Source of the DNA: Euryarchaeota archaeon UBA19
Lineage (GTDB): Archaea; Thermoplasmatota; Poseidoniia; Poseidoniales; Thalassarchaeaceae
Length of the DNA: 38,114 nucleotides
Direction of reading: 5' to 3'
Assembly (NCBI GenBank): GCA_002502175.1
Contig: DAPQ01000047.1
Location: 1-38,114, forward strand
Shown here: positions 16,601 through 23,731 of the stretch, piece after piece
Layout: every line of letters starts with the position of its first letter
Numbering within the stretch: position 1 is the first letter of the stretch
The notes under the pieces: model-generated
Seen by the model: only the letters and a program-made list of their open reading frames with translations
Database searches by the model: none
Told to the model about the DNA's origin: nothing
Program-made: the position numbers and the translations under genes

Positions 16601-18516
16601 CAGCTGAAGAAGTTGAGGCTCAACTCCACCTTTACACTGAACGAGGATGGGAGTTGACCTCCTCAACTACAATCCCTAGGATAGAGGGTGGTTCTGATTG
16701 GAGTATTTCCTTCGCTCAAACTAACGAAGAAAGTGGCGCATTCAAATTCCGAATTAGCCTTAGTGGCCCTGTACTATCCGATATCGATTGGTCAAATAAT
16801 CAAGCAGAATGGAGTGTACTAATCGAGAAGAGTACCGTCTCAGGGGGGAGAGCATTGGACTTCCAGACAGGAGAGACTCCCGTGGATGTAATCGACCTAG
16901 ATGGAGAAGGAATTGTCGTAACTTCGAAAGATGGCGGACTAGCTCTTTACAGGCTCAACTCCAACAAAGGAATGACTGCCTGCTCAAATTTGTTGGAAGA
17001 AAAATGGTCTGGTGATTTTGTCGCTTCACCTACCTCCGATGGTATCGCACACATAGTATGGACTCGTCGCTTCCTAGATACTAGTGGCTATCTGAAGCAG
17101 ACGGTTTCATACTCTACAATAGACTCAGCGTGTGAGATGCGACCAATTCAAGACTTGATGGACCCGATTCTATTATCCGATGGAAAATATTGGGGAGTTG
17201 ATATCGATGTCGATGGAACAAAATTATTGGTCGCGGGATACCATCGTGACTTGCTGACCGGCGGAACTTATCAGGATCTAACTAGTATCTTCATCTTGGA
17301 AGCTGACGCTCCCACATCTTCTAACGATTGGAGACTAACACCGAATGCAATTTCGGACATTGATGTAGTAGCTGGATACACAGACCCCGTACAAATCGAG
17401 TATGGCGAGGAGGATGGTCATATCCTATACCAGTCAATGCGCAATGATACTACAGGAAATGACCGACTAGGTCTTTGGTATGCGCACGGAGACATAAAGC
17501 AATCATCTTGGACATACAAGAAGGCGGTCGGAGACCATGCATCTTTGCCCCAGATGACGGTTCACACAATAGATGATGAAGATAGGTTAGCTGTTGCTTG
17601 GAAAGAGGGTTCGGGAGTGGATAGTGAACTCATTACTCGAATCGTTGACGATACCTTCAGCACCATAGACAATTCATCTATGCAAATATCTGCTAGAGGC
17701 TTATCTCAAATCGTCTTCACAGAAACCTCTCGAGGTATCCAAGTAATGCACGATATGGTAGGTCCTGGAGGCCCTCAAGTCCACTACGGGATGATTAATT
17801 CTGAGAACCCTTGGATGGCAATATCAAATCGAATTTCTGATGGCTGGCTACATTCAGTTAGTCGTTCACCGGACAGTGGTGAGGCAGTAATTATTCACAC
17901 TTCAACCCAAGGTTGGGTGATAAGGTCAGTAATCGACGACAGTAAACCAAACTCAGGAACAACCGACATTCTAGAAGACCTAAGATTCCAGCTTGGTTTA
18001 GATGAAGGAAGTTTCAATATTTTAGTCGGAGGGGTCGCAATTGCGGTTCTGTTACTCTGCACTATTGTGCTGGGAGTAATGTCGACTCGTGCAATACGTT
18101 GGATGGGTGGCCGAAGACGGAAAACGGCTCAGGGCGTCGTCATGCTAGAAGATGATGTAGTAGATGTAATCGATGAGGATGACATTCCCGTTGAAACAAT
18201 AGATACTTCTTCCATCGTTGAAGTTGTTGGAGTGGAAGTTGACAATACATCCCCAAGACGAGATAGACGACAACGACGAGCAACACAACAAGATGTTGCC
18301 CCACCCCCTCCGGCTGTACCCGATTTAACACAAACTCCGACAAATGACGGAATAGTTGCTGAGCCATTACCTCCTATGGGAGATGCGCCACCCTTACCGG
18401 GACTGCCACCCTTGAACAAGCCAGTGATTTGTCCCGAATGCGGTAGTCGTTTTGATGTCGCATTCGAACTAAAGATGACGCGCTGTCCAATCTGTGCACT
18501 ACGAATAGATCTATGA
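13699..18516 (+). CDS. Very large membrane-anchored subtilisin-family (S8) protease with CARDB repeats
   Basis: A 1605-residue exported protease. A signal peptide (about 10-30, ending SAS) is followed by an S8 catalytic domain with D232 (ILDTGVD), H292 (GHGTHVAG), oxyanion N411 (AIGNDG) and S508 (GTSMACP). Acidic Asp/Asn/Gly loops near 240-290 may bind calcium. A Gly/Pro linker (about 580-600) leads to Ig-like domains, two CARDB domains (about 815-927 and 933-1044) and a beta-rich, propeller-like region. One membrane helix lies near 1440-1465 (ILVGGVAIAVLLLCTIVLG). The cytosolic tail is acidic, then Pro-rich, and ends in a zinc ribbon with C1578, C1581, C1596 and C1599. The catalytic domain would face outside. 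It probably degrades extracellular protein, or processes surface protein. The Maf gene follows after 9 nt. Confidence 0.94.
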   Translation: MSGRRLNLTPMVLVAMILVMDMGVGVSASTTTQTEDLTPKERPENWPPALMCGEVICDPIDRSVRSPPFDAGFPVEDEGWWFSYWYDLDSDGMDDRLQRIIAGQRESVSSTAIIGLDGRPTVAIVVDYAWHPGPSDTAALREVLESHGWEQEGSWFFEMDILDSIVLDHVPVSALIEIWQLDGVVMVEQQNLIAPYLDTATRGSKVRDSERYDETMRDFGYDGSGIVIAILDTGVDNEHFSLDDFSDDNDDNENDPDDLSDPKWIAGCDATSLNQNDCNNEGTYDPDDGNGHGTHVAGIALGTGDSRRINQGYAPGAYLVDVKVMTDTGGTAGGSEDSAPTLKGINWVVSNVDTDWGNNDSSKGIQVMSMSFGGVDDPNGDDPGDNGTSAGARAVNQAAEAGIVPVAAIGNDGRRRVTSVGAADQAITVGSIDDKDTIDRGDDSIASYSNSGPREDDGDDDREEELKPDVVAPGSDIMSAAHAASSSQLPGTPKPLAEDSYTEQSGTSMACPAVAGLVAVILQISEEEGLDLDPAEVKELLRENSEPKGEASEPDISDTWNEKYGFGIIDGNLILSALLGEGGGDPGGGNTTEPPPPGEGDWLVYERPIEDSWLVEGETYSVRGHIDEDAETNGTIEEVQVKITYTHKPEGSPTQEEILVDWHTAQGTVNWTTDFTIPDFEEDEINALQIKISVQARNEWDQWSNKQRQNHDIGRVGLTLDSPSGQNAVEGNVQFEGEYETVNGGTLQWRIGKEDWVDERTYAGSGGTTDMFNFIWDSTQHPDGVHRISLRFVSGTSVRSEEVRVTLEIDNQPPAPDLMFRSGITVSEWGIPLSETYVNSFVDVSAEIRNDGDQSATNVVVYLLEEGTRKYELTIPTIDSGDIVDVTLYWNPLTVGQREISIALDPGDAILEIDETNNDQSLEFDVIQRPEGVDLAFSNGAFTTTPTIPRPGEQFKINARVNNLGSSAAEEVEAQLHLYTERGWELTSSTTIPRIEGGSDWSISFAQTNEESGAFKFRISLSGPVLSDIDWSNNQAEWSVLIEKSTVSGGRALDFQTGETPVDVIDLDGEGIVVTSKDGGLALYRLNSNKGMTACSNLLEEKWSGDFVASPTSDGIAHIVWTRRFLDTSGYLKQTVSYSTIDSACEMRPIQDLMDPILLSDGKYWGVDIDVDGTKLLVAGYHRDLLTGGTYQDLTSIFILEADAPTSSNDWRLTPNAISDIDVVAGYTDPVQIEYGEEDGHILYQSMRNDTTGNDRLGLWYAHGDIKQSSWTYKKAVGDHASLPQMTVHTIDDEDRLAVAWKEGSGVDSELITRIVDDTFSTIDNSSMQISARGLSQIVFTETSRGIQVMHDMVGPGGPQVHYGMINSENPWMAISNRISDGWLHSVSRSPDSGEAVIIHTSTQGWVIRSVIDDSKPNSGTTDILEDLRFQLGLDEGSFNILVGGVAIAVLLLCTIVLGVMSTRAIRWMGGRRRKTAQGVVMLEDDVVDVIDEDDIPVETIDTSSIVEVVGVEVDNTSPRRDRRQRRATQQDVAPPPPAVPDLTQTPTNDGIVAEPLPPMGDAPPLPGLPPLNKPVICPECGSRFDVAFELKMTRCPICALRIDL

Positions 18517-18525
18517 GGTCGAATT

Positions 18526-19158
18526 ATGCGCAGATTGCATTTAGCATCTGCTTCTGAAAGGCGCTTGGCTTGGTTGAAAGAAAGACTTCCAAATATCCAA
18601 CTCAGTGCAGCGGCATTAATGTTCGAAGAACCAAAACCACGTTGGGGTGCTCCGGTAAATGAACAAGTTGAGTTTACTTGTGCAGCCAAGGCAGAAGCAG
18701 CCGCTAGAGAAGGTGTTGTAAGCCAAATGGCTGGGAAAGAACTGGCTGATATTGTAATTGTTTCAGATACCATTGTTGCCGACCCTGATGACCCATTAAT
18801 GCCAATGGGAAAACCTGAGGATGAGCAACATGCAATGGCTATGTTGCTGAGGCTTTCTGGAACTCGACATCGAGTATGGTCCTCAACCGCCCTAGTATAC
18901 CCTCCAAATGGCCAAGGTGAACATTCTTTACACGGTGGATGGAGTGCAGATATTTGGACAGAATCAGCGGTTGTTGAATTCAGTCAATTATCACAAGAAC
19001 GACTCATAGAATTAGTTAGTAGTGAGTCGTGGAAAGGAAAGGCGGGAGCATATGATTTGGCAGGTGCTGCCTCTCAAGATACTAGGTTGGTCGAGGGCGA
19101 GGAAGTAACAGTACTCGGCTTCGCACAATCTGCTATTTCTAAATTAGAATCGATCTAG
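18526..19158 (+). CDS. maf: Maf/YhdE-family nucleoside triphosphate pyrophosphatase
   Basis: The 210-residue product has the Maf layout: N-terminal LASASERRLAWL (phosphate-binding S/R motif), a central FTCAAKAEAAA helix, VSDTIVADP with the metal-binding Asp, and MGKPEDEQHAMAMLLRLSG followed by HRVWSSTALV. Near the C-terminus are WKGKAGAYDLAGAASQ and the LVEGEEVTVLGF strand. Maf proteins hydrolyse non-canonical or pyrimidine nucleoside triphosphates to monophosphates plus pyrophosphate and act as house-cleaning enzymes. The insertion around PPNGQGEHSLHGGW makes it slightly longer than bacterial homologues. The substrate subclass cannot be told from the sequence alone. It ends 3 nt from the stop of the convergent regulator gene. 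Confidence 0.93.
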   Translation: MRRLHLASASERRLAWLKERLPNIQLSAAALMFEEPKPRWGAPVNEQVEFTCAAKAEAAAREGVVSQMAGKELADIVIVSDTIVADPDDPLMPMGKPEDEQHAMAMLLRLSGTRHRVWSSTALVYPPNGQGEHSLHGGWSADIWTESAVVEFSQLSQERLIELVSSESWKGKAGAYDLAGAASQDTRLVEGEEVTVLGFAQSAISKLESI

Positions 19159-19161
19159 GGT

Positions 19162-19632
19162 TTATCGATTCCGAGATTCCCACCAATCGGGGTCTGTCTC
19201 GGCCTTTTCGACCAGTTTTCTGAGAGCATCTAGGGTCTTATCATGAAAATGGTGCTCTATACCCTCTGTGTCAATATGTGCTGTCTCTTCATCTACTCCA
19301 AGAACGATTAGAAATCTGACTAGAAGGCTATGTCTTTCTCGCAAATTTGCCGCGGCTTTTCTGCCTTCTTCCGTGAGTAATGCCCCATGATATCGTTTGT
19401 ACTCTACCAGGCCTTCTTCGTCTAGTCTTTGCAACATCTTGGTTACCGAGGGTCGAGCGACTGCTAATGATTCTGCAATTCGCGCAGGCTTTGCCCTACC
19501 TTCAACCAATTCTAATTCATGTAGAACCTCTAGATAATCTTCCACTCTAACCGAGTGGCGTTTGGAACGACGCGCTCCATCTGCCTCGTGAGCAGAACGA
19601 AGTGCATCGAGTCTTTCAGCGTCCAATTTCAC
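19162..19632 (-). CDS. DtxR/MntR-family metal-dependent transcriptional regulator
   Basis: The 156-residue product has a winged helix-turn-helix (about 27-80: VEDYLEVLHELELVEGRAKPARIAESLAVARPSVTKML) and a dimerisation/metal-binding domain with RHSLLVRFLIVLGVDEETAHIDTEGIEHHFHDKTLDAL, the typical His/Glu-rich metal-site block. There is no C-terminal SH3-like domain, so it resembles the short MntR type. It would bind DNA as a dimer when loaded with Mn(II) or Fe(II). The GTG start overlaps the TGA stop of the Nfu-like gene as GTGA, indicating translational coupling. The divergent partner is the suf operon, which suggests control of Fe-S assembly, though no experiment is implied. Confidence 0.92.
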   Translation of the reverse strand: MKLDAERLDALRSAHEADGARRSKRHSVRVEDYLEVLHELELVEGRAKPARIAESLAVARPSVTKMLQRLDEEGLVEYKRYHGALLTEEGRKAAANLRERHSLLVRFLIVLGVDEETAHIDTEGIEHHFHDKTLDALRKLVEKAETDPDWWESRNR

Positions 19633-20108
19633 ACCTCAACAAATGAAACTCCACCGTACTTTAGGACAAACTCACGCTGTAAATCATCAAACCATTCTAA
19701 CATCTTAGAAGAAAAACGCACTGCTACCACTTCATCATCCATCAGTAAATCATCCTGGATGCCTTTCAGAGTACCCGGTGCTGCCCCGCAAGACACACAA
19801 GCACCGTCCAAATCGATGACCAAAGATAGAGCATAGGAGCCGGTGTGTATTTTCTCAAGTTCTGATTTTGCTAAAACTAGCGCCCCACCATGGCCATCGA
19901 GTGCCGCCCTCACAGGCCCTAGTCTAGACATCAAAGCGGGAATGAGATCAGTGTGTTCGGATTCTACCAATTCGAGAAGAGAAAGGGAGCGGAGTCTGTC
20001 CAATTCTGCTGGGTCGTTCGCTTCTAATACCCTCTTTTCCGCTTCCTTTTGCATAATCGCCTCAACTTGTAGGCGATATGCTTCGGCTAGTTCGTCTCCA
20101 TCTTCCAC
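19629..20108 (-). CDS. NifU C-terminal (Nfu)-like Fe-S scaffold or carrier
   Basis: The 159-residue product has a helical N-terminal part of about 60 residues, then an Nfu domain: IPALMSRLGPVRAALDGHGGALVLAK resembles the RPxLxxDGGD start of the fold, and GACVSCGAAPGTLKGIQDDLL carries the paired cysteines C104 and C107 that bridge a 4Fe-4S cluster in Nfu dimers. Nfu proteins carry clusters from the SUF or ISC scaffold to client enzymes. Start is GTG at 20108. A TATA-like AAAATATG on the minus strand (20145-20152) lies about 40 nt upstream of the GTG. The gene is translationally coupled to the DtxR-like gene and diverges from sufC, which fits a single Fe-S biogenesis block. Confidence 0.88.
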   Translation of the reverse strand: MEDGDELAEAYRLQVEAIMQKEAEKRVLEANDPAELDRLRSLSLLELVESEHTDLIPALMSRLGPVRAALDGHGGALVLAKSELEKIHTGSYALSLVIDLDGACVSCGAAPGTLKGIQDDLLMDDEVVAVRFSSKMLEWFDDLQREFVLKYGGVSFVEV

Positions 20109-20164
20109 ATCCCGCGGGGTGTGTCACTCCTACTTCTGATTGACCATATTTTGCTTTGATGCAA

Positions 20165-20183
20165 CGACCGTCTATGACGGTCG
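20165..20183. promoter_or_regulatory. Perfect 19-bp palindrome between nfu-dtxR and sufCBD: candidate operator
   Basis: CGACCGTC and GACGGTCG flank a TAT centre, an exact 8-3-8 palindrome in the 117-nt divergent gap. DtxR/MntR-family dimers bind interrupted palindromes of about this length. A TATA-like TATTTT (20147-20152) lies about 25 nt upstream of the centre on the plus strand, so binding here would overlap the suf transcription start. Because no transcript ends in this gap, it is not a terminator. Similar palindromes with other sequences occur elsewhere in the window, so the link to this regulator is an inference. Confidence 0.55.
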
Positions 20184-20225
20184 CATTCAAAAGGGGCGGT
20201 TCATGCCAAATATTGAGGCGAAACT

Positions 20226-20996
20226 ATGGCATCCGACAAACCGGTCCTCGAAATCAGTAACTTGCATGCTGGAATCGACGACACTCCAATTCTTCGCGGA
20301 ATAAATCTCGAGATACCCGCTGGTGAAGTTCACGCCATAATGGGCCGGAATGGAAGTGGTAAGACAACCACTGCGAACATTATCATGGGCCATCCAGACT
20401 TCGATGTCACAGATGGGTCAGTAGATCTAGATGGTGAGGACCTGTTGGAAATGGAGCCGTGGGAGAGAGCCAGAGAGGGAGTTTTCCTTTCGTTCCAATA
20501 TCCACAGGCAGTTCCAGGCCTGCAAGTCGGCAACTTCCTTCGAAAGTCAGTAGCCGCAATCAGAGGTGAAGATGCAGCAAAAGGTGCCGAATTCCGCAAA
20601 ACGCTGAAGGACGCCATGACTGAACTTGATATTGATCGTTCATTCCTGGGTAGATACGTCAACGATGGATTCAGTGGCGGCGAGAAAAAACGCTTTGAGA
20701 TCCTACAACTAATGCTACTTCAACCGAAATTGGCAATCTTAGATGAGACTGATTCTGGACTGGATATAGATGGAATTAGAACCGTTGCAAAAGGCATTAA
20801 TGCGGCAGTTCGTGGAACCGACTCTGGCGCTTTAATAATCACACATTACTCTCGTATTCTAGAGCATGTTCAGCCTGATAAGGTGCATGTCTTAATCAAG
20901 GGAAGAATCGTCAAGTCGGGCGGCCCAGAACTAGCTCTTGAATTAGAAGAAAGAGGATATGAGTGGTTGGAAACCGAAGCGGCAAATTCCGCCTAA
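20226..20996 (+). CDS. sufC: SufC, ATPase of the SUF Fe-S cluster assembly complex
   Basis: The 256-residue ABC-type ATPase has Walker A GRNGSGKTT (40-48), the Q-loop SFQYPQAVPG (89-98), the signature FSGGEKKR (149-156) and Walker B LAILDETDSGLD (169-180). The ETDSGLDI form of Walker B plus KKRFEILQ is specific to SufC. It drives conformational change in SufBD during cluster assembly on SufB. A GAGGCG ribosome-binding site lies a few bases before the ATG. It is the first gene of a plus-strand operon, 29 nt before sufB. Confidence 0.97.
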   Translation: MASDKPVLEISNLHAGIDDTPILRGINLEIPAGEVHAIMGRNGSGKTTTANIIMGHPDFDVTDGSVDLDGEDLLEMEPWERAREGVFLSFQYPQAVPGLQVGNFLRKSVAAIRGEDAAKGAEFRKTLKDAMTELDIDRSFLGRYVNDGFSGGEKKRFEILQLMLLQPKLAILDETDSGLDIDGIRTVAKGINAAVRGTDSGALIITHYSRILEHVQPDKVHVLIKGRIVKSGGPELALELEERGYEWLETEAANSA

Positions 20997-21025
20997 TTAT
21001 GAAATCAGGGACGTGAGGTGAAATT

Positions 21026-22435
21026 ATGGCAGCAACAGAAGCACGTGAAGCAGTAGGCGAATACAAAGCCGGCTGGCATGACCCTGAGAATGCAACAATC
21101 CGTTTTGATTTCGGACTTTCAGAGCAAGTCGTCCGAGACATCTCTGCTCTCAAAAATGAGCCAGAGTGGATGACAGAATTACGAGTTAAAGCATTCCACC
21201 ACTTCGATAACAGACCCATGCCAACCTGGGGAAATATGTCGATGTTGGAAGAAATTGATTTCGATAAAGTATGTTACTATCTTCGTTCGTCCGATGCCAC
21301 AGAAAAGGATTGGGAGGATGTACCTGAGGACATCCGAAATACATTCGACAAATTAGGAATCCCAGAAGCAGAACAAAAGTGGCTATCTGGCGTAACCGCT
21401 CAATATGAATCAGAAGCGGTTTATCACTCAATTCGAGAGGATTTAGAGCAACAAGGCGTGATTTTCCTAGATATGGATTCTGGACTTAGGGAATATCCTG
21501 AACTTGTCAAGAAATGGTTTTGTTCTGTAGTTCCATATCAAGATAACAAATTCAGCGCACTAAATACAGCAGTTTGGTCTGGTGGTTCATTCATTTATGT
21601 CCCGAAGGGAGTTCATGTTGAAATGCCGGTACAGGCATACTTCCGAATCAATGCCAAGAACATGGGTCAGTTTGAGAGAACCCTGATTATTGCCGATGAG
21701 GGAAGCAGTATCCACTATGTCGAAGGATGCACTGCTCCAACCTACTCCACAGATTCCCTGCATTCTGCTGTCGTCGAATTAATTGCTCTCCCTGGAGCAC
21801 ACATTCGATATAGTACCGTACAGAATTGGAGTACCAATGTCTACAACCTTGTAACAAAGCGTGGAATCGCCCACGAGAATGCCAAGATAGAATGGGTCGA
21901 TGGAAACATCGGCAGTAAGTTGACCATGAAGTATCCAGCTGTTATCCTCAAAGGAGAAGGAAGTCACGCTGAGGTGATTTCAGTCGCTTACTCCGGTAAA
22001 GGCCAGCACCAAGATGCTGGTGCGAAAATACACCATCTTGCGAGTAACACAACCTCAAAGATCCTTTCAAAATCGATTTCAAAAGACGGTGGGAGAGGCT
22101 CCTACCGAGGTATGGTATCGGTATCTCCTAAAGCGGAAAATTGCAAGTTGAATGTTGTATGTGACGCCCTAATCCTTGACGATGGATCACGCTCCGACAC
22201 ATACCCCACTATGGAGGTTGCAAACCCAAGCGCTCGCTGTGAACACGAAGCTAGTGTATCCAAGGTAAGTGACGAACAGGTGTTCTATCTAATGAGCAGA
22301 GGACACTCAGAGGAAGAAGCATTGGCAATGATTGTCAATGGATTCTTCGAACCTTTTACCCGAGAATTACCGATGGAGTATGCGGTTGAACTCAACAAAT
22401 TGATGGCTCTTGAAATGGAAGGAAGCATCGGTTGA
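21026..22435 (+). CDS. sufB: SufB, scaffold subunit of the SUF Fe-S assembly complex
   Basis: The 469-residue protein shows SufB hallmarks: NKFSALNTAVWSGGSFIYVPKGV, VEMPVQAYFRINAKNMGQFERTLIIADEGS, VEGCTAP, and the C-terminal SRGHSEEEALAMIVNGFFEPFTRELP. The core is a right-handed parallel beta-helix that, with SufD and SufC, builds 4Fe-4S clusters. Length is normal for the family. GAGGTGA lies four bases before the ATG at 21026, a strong ribosome-binding site. It is co-directional with sufC and sufD. Confidence 0.97.
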   Translation: MAATEAREAVGEYKAGWHDPENATIRFDFGLSEQVVRDISALKNEPEWMTELRVKAFHHFDNRPMPTWGNMSMLEEIDFDKVCYYLRSSDATEKDWEDVPEDIRNTFDKLGIPEAEQKWLSGVTAQYESEAVYHSIREDLEQQGVIFLDMDSGLREYPELVKKWFCSVVPYQDNKFSALNTAVWSGGSFIYVPKGVHVEMPVQAYFRINAKNMGQFERTLIIADEGSSIHYVEGCTAPTYSTDSLHSAVVELIALPGAHIRYSTVQNWSTNVYNLVTKRGIAHENAKIEWVDGNIGSKLTMKYPAVILKGEGSHAEVISVAYSGKGQHQDAGAKIHHLASNTTSKILSKSISKDGGRGSYRGMVSVSPKAENCKLNVVCDALILDDGSRSDTYPTMEVANPSARCEHEASVSKVSDEQVFYLMSRGHSEEEALAMIVNGFFEPFTRELPMEYAVELNKLMALEMEGSIG

Positions 22436-22448
22436 TTGGGGTGATAAC

Positions 22449-23552
22449 TTGGATGCTGCAAGCCTGTATAAGTCATTAGACCAGCCGGACAGGGCTGACC
22501 ATCTTTGGCGTTATACACCCTGGAAAAGAGTCCATCCAAGTGGTGACTTAGATGAGATTCCAATCGCTTCCTCGCCTAAACTGGCTTTGACAAATTTGGA
22601 TGATAGTTCTGCACTAGTCGGAATCTCTGTCGAAGAAGGAGTTGTGGGAGCAGAAGTTTTGCCTGAGTCGGATGAGGTTACCGCCTCTTTCATTCGAGCA
22701 GCAGCAAAAGATTCAGTCTATACCTTGAGGGTGGAGAACAATTTCGTTTCTAATTCACCTGTAGTTTTAGACATCGATACAGGAGATTCTAATTGTGCTC
22801 TACATTTGACTTTGGATATTGGAAGAAATTGCGAATTCGAATTAATCACCCAAATTAGTGGAGCCGCCCCTTGGACAGGATTTCTTCGCACGGGTAGAAT
22901 CGGTGACGGTAGCATACTCAATGATGTTGTAATCGGTCACACAGATACCGGGATTCTACTCAGAGTCGATAGTATTGCAATCGGACGCGATGCACAGGTG
23001 AAGGCAGGAACTGTTAGTTCAGGTAGTGAGAAAACAAAGGCGGACTTGAGATACAAAATGGGTGAAACCGGTGGACACCTAAACGTGCTAGGTTCAATTC
23101 TATCCGCTAAAGAAATGCACCTCGACCATCACATCGAGATTCACCACGATGCTCCAGAAACCTTCAGTCGTCTGGACTGGCATTCTGCATGTGGGGGTAA
23201 TTCTCGCACCGTTGGCACCGGAATGCTTCGAGTCGCTAAGGGTGCGAGAGGAGCTGATGCAGGTCAACTATTCCACAATCTGCTTCTATCCGATAAGGCT
23301 GAAGCTGACTCAATTCCTGAACTCGAAGTTAGCGAACACGATGTAGTAGGATGTGGACACGGGACTGCTAATGGCCCGGTAGATGAAGACCAAATGTTCT
23401 ACCTAGAATCGAGAGGCTTCGATACAGAGCAAGCGAAGGATGCTCTAATCGCTGCTTTCCTAAATTCAACACTTGTTGAAATGGGCAGCGAGGCGCTTCA
23501 CAATTGGTTAGCAGGGCACCTACAAGATGAATTAGAAGACCTCAAATCTTGA
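22449..23552 (+). CDS. sufD: SufD, partner subunit of SufB
   Basis: The protein is about 367 residues from the TTG at 22449. It has the N-terminal HLWRYTPWKRVHP block of SufD, a beta-helix core, LGSILSAKEMHLDHHIEIHHDAPETFSRLDWHS, and the C-terminal DEDQMFYLESRGFDTEQAKDALIAAFL. The frame extends back to another TTG at 22410 inside sufB, but TTG 22449 has GGGGTGA just upstream (22438-22444), the same spacing as the sufB site, and yields a family-like N-terminus (MDAASLYKSLDQPDRADHLW). SufD forms the SufBC2D complex and helps iron entry. The small zinc protein frame overlaps its stop. Confidence 0.93.
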   Translation: MDAASLYKSLDQPDRADHLWRYTPWKRVHPSGDLDEIPIASSPKLALTNLDDSSALVGISVEEGVVGAEVLPESDEVTASFIRAAAKDSVYTLRVENNFVSNSPVVLDIDTGDSNCALHLTLDIGRNCEFELITQISGAAPWTGFLRTGRIGDGSILNDVVIGHTDTGILLRVDSIAIGRDAQVKAGTVSSGSEKTKADLRYKMGETGGHLNVLGSILSAKEMHLDHHIEIHHDAPETFSRLDWHSACGGNSRTVGTGMLRVAKGARGADAGQLFHNLLLSDKAEADSIPELEVSEHDVVGCGHGTANGPVDEDQMFYLESRGFDTEQAKDALIAAFLNSTLVEMGSEALHNWLAGHLQDELEDLKS

Positions 23553-23731
23553 GGAATCAATTTGGACTGAGAATACCTCGCATCTGCATGGACCACGACC
23601 ATTGCTCTGCAATTATGTGCGAATGTGGCTATCGTGGCGCAGCAATACCCATGCGACAACACATGGAATGTCCACGATGTAGGAGAGTTGTCGAAGCCTG
23701 TTGTGAAGGAGTTCCTGATTACTCACAATAG
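23549..23731 (+). CDS. Small Cys-rich zinc-ribbon-like protein at the end of the suf operon
   Basis: A frame of 60 residues starts at a TTG overlapping the sufD stop (TTGA), or of 47 residues starts at the ATG at 23588. It has paired metal-ligand motifs CECG and CPRC about 16 residues apart, plus CMDHDHC and a CC near the end, so it likely binds zinc or iron. Neither start has a convincing ribosome-binding site. The stop meets the convergent Smr-protein gene with no base between. Position suggests a link to Fe-S metabolism, but the protein is not a family I recognise. A chance frame is possible, though the cysteine density argues against it. Confidence 0.55.
   Translation: MRNQFGLRIPRICMDHDHCSAIMCECGYRGAAIPMRQHMECPRCRRVVEACCEGVPDYSQ

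Noticed and set aside
18129..18773. A 214-residue minus-strand frame rich in Ser and Thr
   Set aside because: It is opposite the acidic and Pro-rich tail of the subtilisin and the start of maf, both with firm motifs on the plus strand.
20165..20183. Palindrome at the suf locus read as a transcription terminator
   Set aside because: Both flanking genes start here and diverge, so no transcript ends in this gap, and no T-run follows either arm.
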